DNA from: Phorcus lineatus
Taxonomy: Eukaryota; Mollusca; Gastropoda; Trochida; Trochidae
NCBI GenBank assembly: GCA_921293015.1
Contig: OV121094.1
Coordinates: 8,484,764-8,548,763, forward strand
Reading direction: 5' to 3'
DNA length: 64,000 nt
This document shows positions 60,701 through 64,000 of the stretch, piece by piece. The translations under genes and the position numbers were made by a program. The stretch's first letter is position 1; the number at the start of each line of letters is the position of its first letter. The notes under the pieces are model-generated. The model did not search any database. It saw nothing but the letters and a program-made list of their open reading frames with translations, and was not told where the DNA came from.

Positions 60701-63700
60701 ACGGAATTGAAGCTAATTTTTTGCTCTATATTTCACGATAAATTTTATTACGATACGCCATCCTAAACGAAAGATATAAATTACGAAAACAGGGTAGTGA
60801 TAAATCCCGATAACGTTCTGACCCCCACAGTAATATTACTAAGCTAATAGCCCCGGGCAAACGCACGCGCTGAGCGCGTGCAGGCGGGGTATCCCCGTTG
60901 AAACATACACTCACACACAATATAAATTGTCTTTATTTCCAACTTTATAAATCATGTTATTCGCTTTGTATACATGCAAATTATATATGGAATTGAAGGC
61001 AATTTATTCTTCTTTACGAAGAAATAAATCATAACAATCTTTTGCACTGTAATTAGAAGTTATTACCAACGAAACGTGGGTATAGCTAGTAATAAAGTCT
61101 TTGATAATCGCCTTACCGCAACATATGTCGCATCGTTCCCACACGTTTTATTTTGATGCAAATATGGGCAAATTACACATGAAAATGAAGGTATTTCTTT
61201 CTGCTTTACGATGATATGAAAATAATAAATATGTACCACTTGGTTTGGAATATATGAAGTTTGCAAAGATGGTACCCTCGGGTATTTTAGAACAGATTTT
61301 GATAATTGCGACATCACTAACCGCTCCTTTATTGTCTAATTGTTATTTGCAAATTTTATATAGAATTGAAGACGATCCTTTCCTCTTCATTGTGATATAA
61401 AAATGTCGATAATGCGCTCTGCTGTTAAATGGATAGGAAGTGTAAAAAGCAGTTGAAAATAAATCGCTTCTCGGTAAACAAAATATGAATAGAGAAATTG
61501 CCTGTTTGTGCGATGTGCGCCGGGTCCTTTCTGATTTTCTTGTACATACCAATTTTACATGGCAATAAAGATTATCCTTTTCTCTATATTTTGATATATG
61601 AAATTGCAAAATTTACCGAGAAGTTTATGTGATATAAAGTGCGAGAAAATGGTAAAAACGTAAAGAATAAACAAAAGTCACAATTTTGCGGAACTTGCTG
61701 TATCTTTATTCTATATGGTGTATATAATTTTTTTTTATATCAAATCGAAGACAATTATTCCTTCTTTATCACGATGTAATCAATTTCAAAATACGCCTAG
61801 CTGTTGAGAAGATATGAGCGAAAGAAAGGCACATGTCAAAATCACCGTTCAGTCTACATGATTTGAATCGAGAAATAAGCTTTTTGTGCGGCGCTTGCTG
61901 TGTCTTTATTTATTATCGCGCATGTACACATTTTACATGGAAAGAAAGACAATCTTTCTCTCTGTCTTATGATATAAAAATTGTCAAAATACGTTGAGCA
62001 CATCATGTAAAAATTGATGTGACAAAATGGTGTAAAACTAAAAATATGTAAAAATCACCTTTTTTGCGGCACATGCTGTATCTTCAATTCAGGTAGCGTA
62101 GTTACGTATTTTATATTGAATTGAAGACAATTTTCTGCTCTTTCAAATGATCCAACCGGTATTGAAATCCGCCCAAGGGTTCAGAGCATAGGGCGTGCGA
62201 TATAAGGTTGTGCGTTTGGTGTGAGGGCAGGCTTGTAAGCAAACGATAGCACGCGCGGGACGGTAAGCTCGTGCGAGCAGGGAGAAAGTGCCCACAGGCT
62301 ATTAGCACGTGCGGCGGGGAGTGGGGGAAAATTGAGTGATTTTAACGCTTATTTTCGGTACGATAAACGGTATCAATGTTTGCATAATTTTCGGGACATG
62401 TACGCGCATTATTTAGAACACCAACGAAACAAAATTCGGTAGCTTAGCGACAGACGGACGGAAAGTACTAGCGTTGAAATGACACTACTGCCGTGCAACA
62501 ATTGCCCGTCCTTCGCTACTGTGAACCTCGGCGTTAATGAGCTAGCGTGAGAAAAATAGAGTTTGGATGTCGCATCTCGCCCAGAGGACATGCGGTCAAA
62601 GCAAATTTCAACCCGGACAGGCCCGGGACCCGCATCTTAAGGGTTAACATACCAAAAATTTGATATAACAATGATGACTATTCCATTAAGCTAACGGTTA
62701 CTATTTTGCATTTTTTTTATCAAAAGTGATTCTGAGAAACATTTTTTGTCCAAAAAAGAAAGGCTCATGATATGTTTTGAAAAACGTGCAAAGGATTCAA
62801 TTAAGCCGTATGATTTAAAGGAGTACCTGTATTGATGTTGCAGATACTGGCAGCTAGAACTGGAGAAAGTACGGGGAGGGAAGGAGACGTGGGACAAGGC
62901 GGTGGCGGATGCATCAGAGGAGTATAAACATAGAATGGTGAGATTTAGCCGTGTGATGTACCAGTCATTCAAATCAATCTTTGGTTTGTCAGTCAATTAA
63001 TGTTTATTAGAATTCTTGATCGAGAAATTTTGAACAATCATTCTGTAATCAATTGAAGAATGACCTCAATTCCAAACATTTACGTCATCTCATTTGACAA
63101 AACAAAATTTCGAAAAGAAAGAGAAACAAGTAGCTGTAGTCACATGAACAAAGGGAGATAACTCTCAATTATTCTAGTTCTTGAAAGGCATGTTTTGTTA
63201 ATAAAAGTTTTCGATCTTTTTCAAAGTGACAGAAGTTTTCCTTTTAACTTTAGTTACATGAACAAAGGGAGATAACTCAATTATTCTTATTATGCAGGAA
63301 ACGACATTTTTGTTAACTAAAGTTTTCGATCTTTGTTCAATGTGACGGAAGTTTTCCTTTAGACCATATTTAACTCATCTGCAGGGCTCCTTCTAAATAC
63401 CCTGATCTCCTTCAGGCTAAAAGCCTTGTTTAACTGACATCTGTTTTGCATGGGTATGGTAAGTGTGTAATTGCTTTAGCAAATGAAATTTTCTTATGCT
63501 TTGAGCTAAAAGCTAGTAGATTTTCAATCAGGGTAGTGCCTCTATTGCTGAATGCGAGTCATTTCATTGGCTGGTTATATAACAAGCGATATGAGGCTTT
63601 TCGGCGACCCATTGCTAATTCAAAGGCTAGTCAAAATATTATCCATATTATGATATATATAGATTTAAGCTTTGAATATTTGAATATGTTTTTCAGCACA

Positions 63701-63827
63701 ATCTTTGCTGTGATAATTGTCACTCGCATGTAGCGATGGCGCTAGATCTAATGAATTACGGGAACAGTCGATCTTGGAACATGGTGAAGCTCTGTTTTCT
63801 AATGCTGTGTCATGGGAAATATGTCAG
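57782..63827 (+). CDS. TMEM222: TMEM222, transmembrane protein 222 (3' end missing)
   Basis: Five exons are visible: 57782-57948, 59798-59882, 60112-60143, 62844-62937 and 63697-63827. All join in phase, and the last ends at a CAG|GTAATT donor, so at least one more exon lies past the window. The product begins [18 protein letters not shown], with a variable polar N-terminus. It continues through [40 protein letters not shown] (signature block) and [20 protein letters not shown]. Next comes ASEEYKHRM, then [20 protein letters not shown] and [20 protein letters not shown]. These strings match the conserved core of animal TMEM222 almost word for word. The visible part (~170 residues) lacks the final membrane segment. 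The conserved Cys/His motif CCDNCHSH is intact. Molecular function is poorly known. It is a membrane protein widely conserved in eukaryotes. Confidence 0.95.
58398..59251. mobile_element. MITE with TACTGTAAAATCA termini
   Basis: The ends TACTGTAAAATCATAATATT and AATGATTTTACAGTA are inverted. CGCGGGG/CCCCGCG and TTTTCGCGC/GCGCGAAAA motifs repeat inside. There is a TA target, about 854 bp, and no transposase. ACTGTAAAATCA-type ends are common among metazoan MITEs. Confidence 0.75.
58788..58847 (-). mobile_element. Solo 60-bp stem-loop (SINE 3' domain) insertion, copy 2
   Basis: Sixty bases lie between perfect 13-bp repeats TCGGTATATTTTC at 58775-58787 and 58848-58860. On the minus strand it reads GTGAGTGAGTGAG, TTATTGCTTAACGCCGCT, GGGCAATATTTCAGCC, AGCGGCG: about 95% the same as 35158-35214. 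It sits within the MITE at 58398-59251, itself within 58228-59645. Confidence 0.85.
60231..60313 (+). repeat. Two-copy direct repeat (53-base spacing)
   Basis: GCCCCCGTGGCTGAATTTTC at 60230 recurs as GCCCCTGTGGCCGAATTTTC at 60283, each followed by CAGCAC. It lies near the start of TMEM222 intron 3. Confidence 0.7.
60600..62160 (+). repeat. Decayed tandem array, ~190-bp unit, eight copies
   Basis: A module of ATGCAAATT, ATAT.GAATTGAAG, then a pyrimidine-rich CTTT stretch and GATATAAAA recurs near 60688, 60975, 61158, 61348, 61550, 61723, 61922 and 62098. Spacing is 173-287, mostly 173-202. Between modules GC(A/G)..TTGCTGT.TCTTTATT recurs. Units have diverged strongly, so this is an old satellite-like array filling TMEM222 intron 3. 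Confidence 0.75.
63137..63367 (+). repeat. Tandem duplication, ~115-bp unit
   Basis: Two copies run from ACATGAACAAAGGGAGATAA to GACAGAAGTTTTCCTTT / GACGGAAGTTTTCCTTT, with AAAGTTTTCGATCTTT in each. They lie in TMEM222 intron 4. AAAGGGAGATAACTC is a familiar molluscan repeat phrase. Confidence 0.8.
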
Positions 63828-64000
63828 GTAATTGTAGTTGTTTATCTTTAAATTTACGATCTATTTCCTACATGGTTTGATGTCCTTATGTACTCATGTA
63901 TAATTTTCAACATATTAATATCATTGTTATTTTGATTATAACTACAGCTATTGACAAACAGAATGCAAACTATTCAGTTGGAGATTTAAAGGGCCACAGA
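63828..64000 (+). other. TMEM222: TMEM222 intron 5, truncated by window end
   Basis: Begins with the GTAATT donor. No acceptor or coding sequence for the final TMEM222 exon is visible before the end. Confidence 0.8.

Overview
This is an AT-rich animal nuclear window. The genes have small exons with GT-AG introns and the intergenic DNA is packed with repeats. The lectin and Ly6-type genes, the tRNA-derived SINEs carrying a 3' domain that resembles the SINE domain called Nin-DC (named from memory), the abundant TIR elements and phrases such as AAAGGGAGATAACTC all suggest a mollusc or close lophotrochozoan. I cannot give a species. Exons were assigned by reading splice sites and checking phase by hand; no transcript or database evidence was available.

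Layout. (1) 1-5.8 kb, + strand: a complete four-exon secreted C-type lectin (coiled coil plus an EPN/WND carbohydrate-binding domain) behind a TATA box. (2) 5.9-9.5 kb: two copies of a MULE-like MITE with perfect 9-bp target-site duplications (TSDs). (3) 13.5-26.7 kb, - strand: two tandem three-exon paralogues (A and B) encoding GPI-anchored Ly6/uPAR (LU) proteins. Between and within them lie an intact 1.64-kb Tc1 transposon, a dead LINE tail, a Tc1 remnant and copies of a TTAA-flanked MITE. One MITE copy abuts the stop codon of gene A. (4) 27.5-38.8 kb: a palindromic tRNA-SINE-like insertion, a full SINE with a 13-bp TSD and a long stretch without recognisable genes. (5) 38.9-57.4 kb, - strand: a nine-exon TCF19-like gene (FHA domain, basic linker, PHD finger). 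Its introns hold a ~170-bp minisatellite array, SINEs, a hAT-like MITE and a foldback element. (6) 57.8-63.8 kb, + strand: TMEM222, five exons, with the last exon beyond the window. TCF19-like and TMEM222 are divergent, probably sharing a ~370-bp CpG-rich promoter.

The genes do not form a pathway. The lectin and the two LU proteins are secreted or cell-surface proteins, TCF19-like is a predicted chromatin reader and TMEM222 is a membrane protein.

The observation I consider most novel is a ~57-60-bp stem-loop sequence, a solo copy of the SINE 3' domain. It occurs three times as a discrete insertion with 13-15-bp (two copies) or imperfect (one copy) direct repeats, as if a unit of only ~60 bp were being retroposed.
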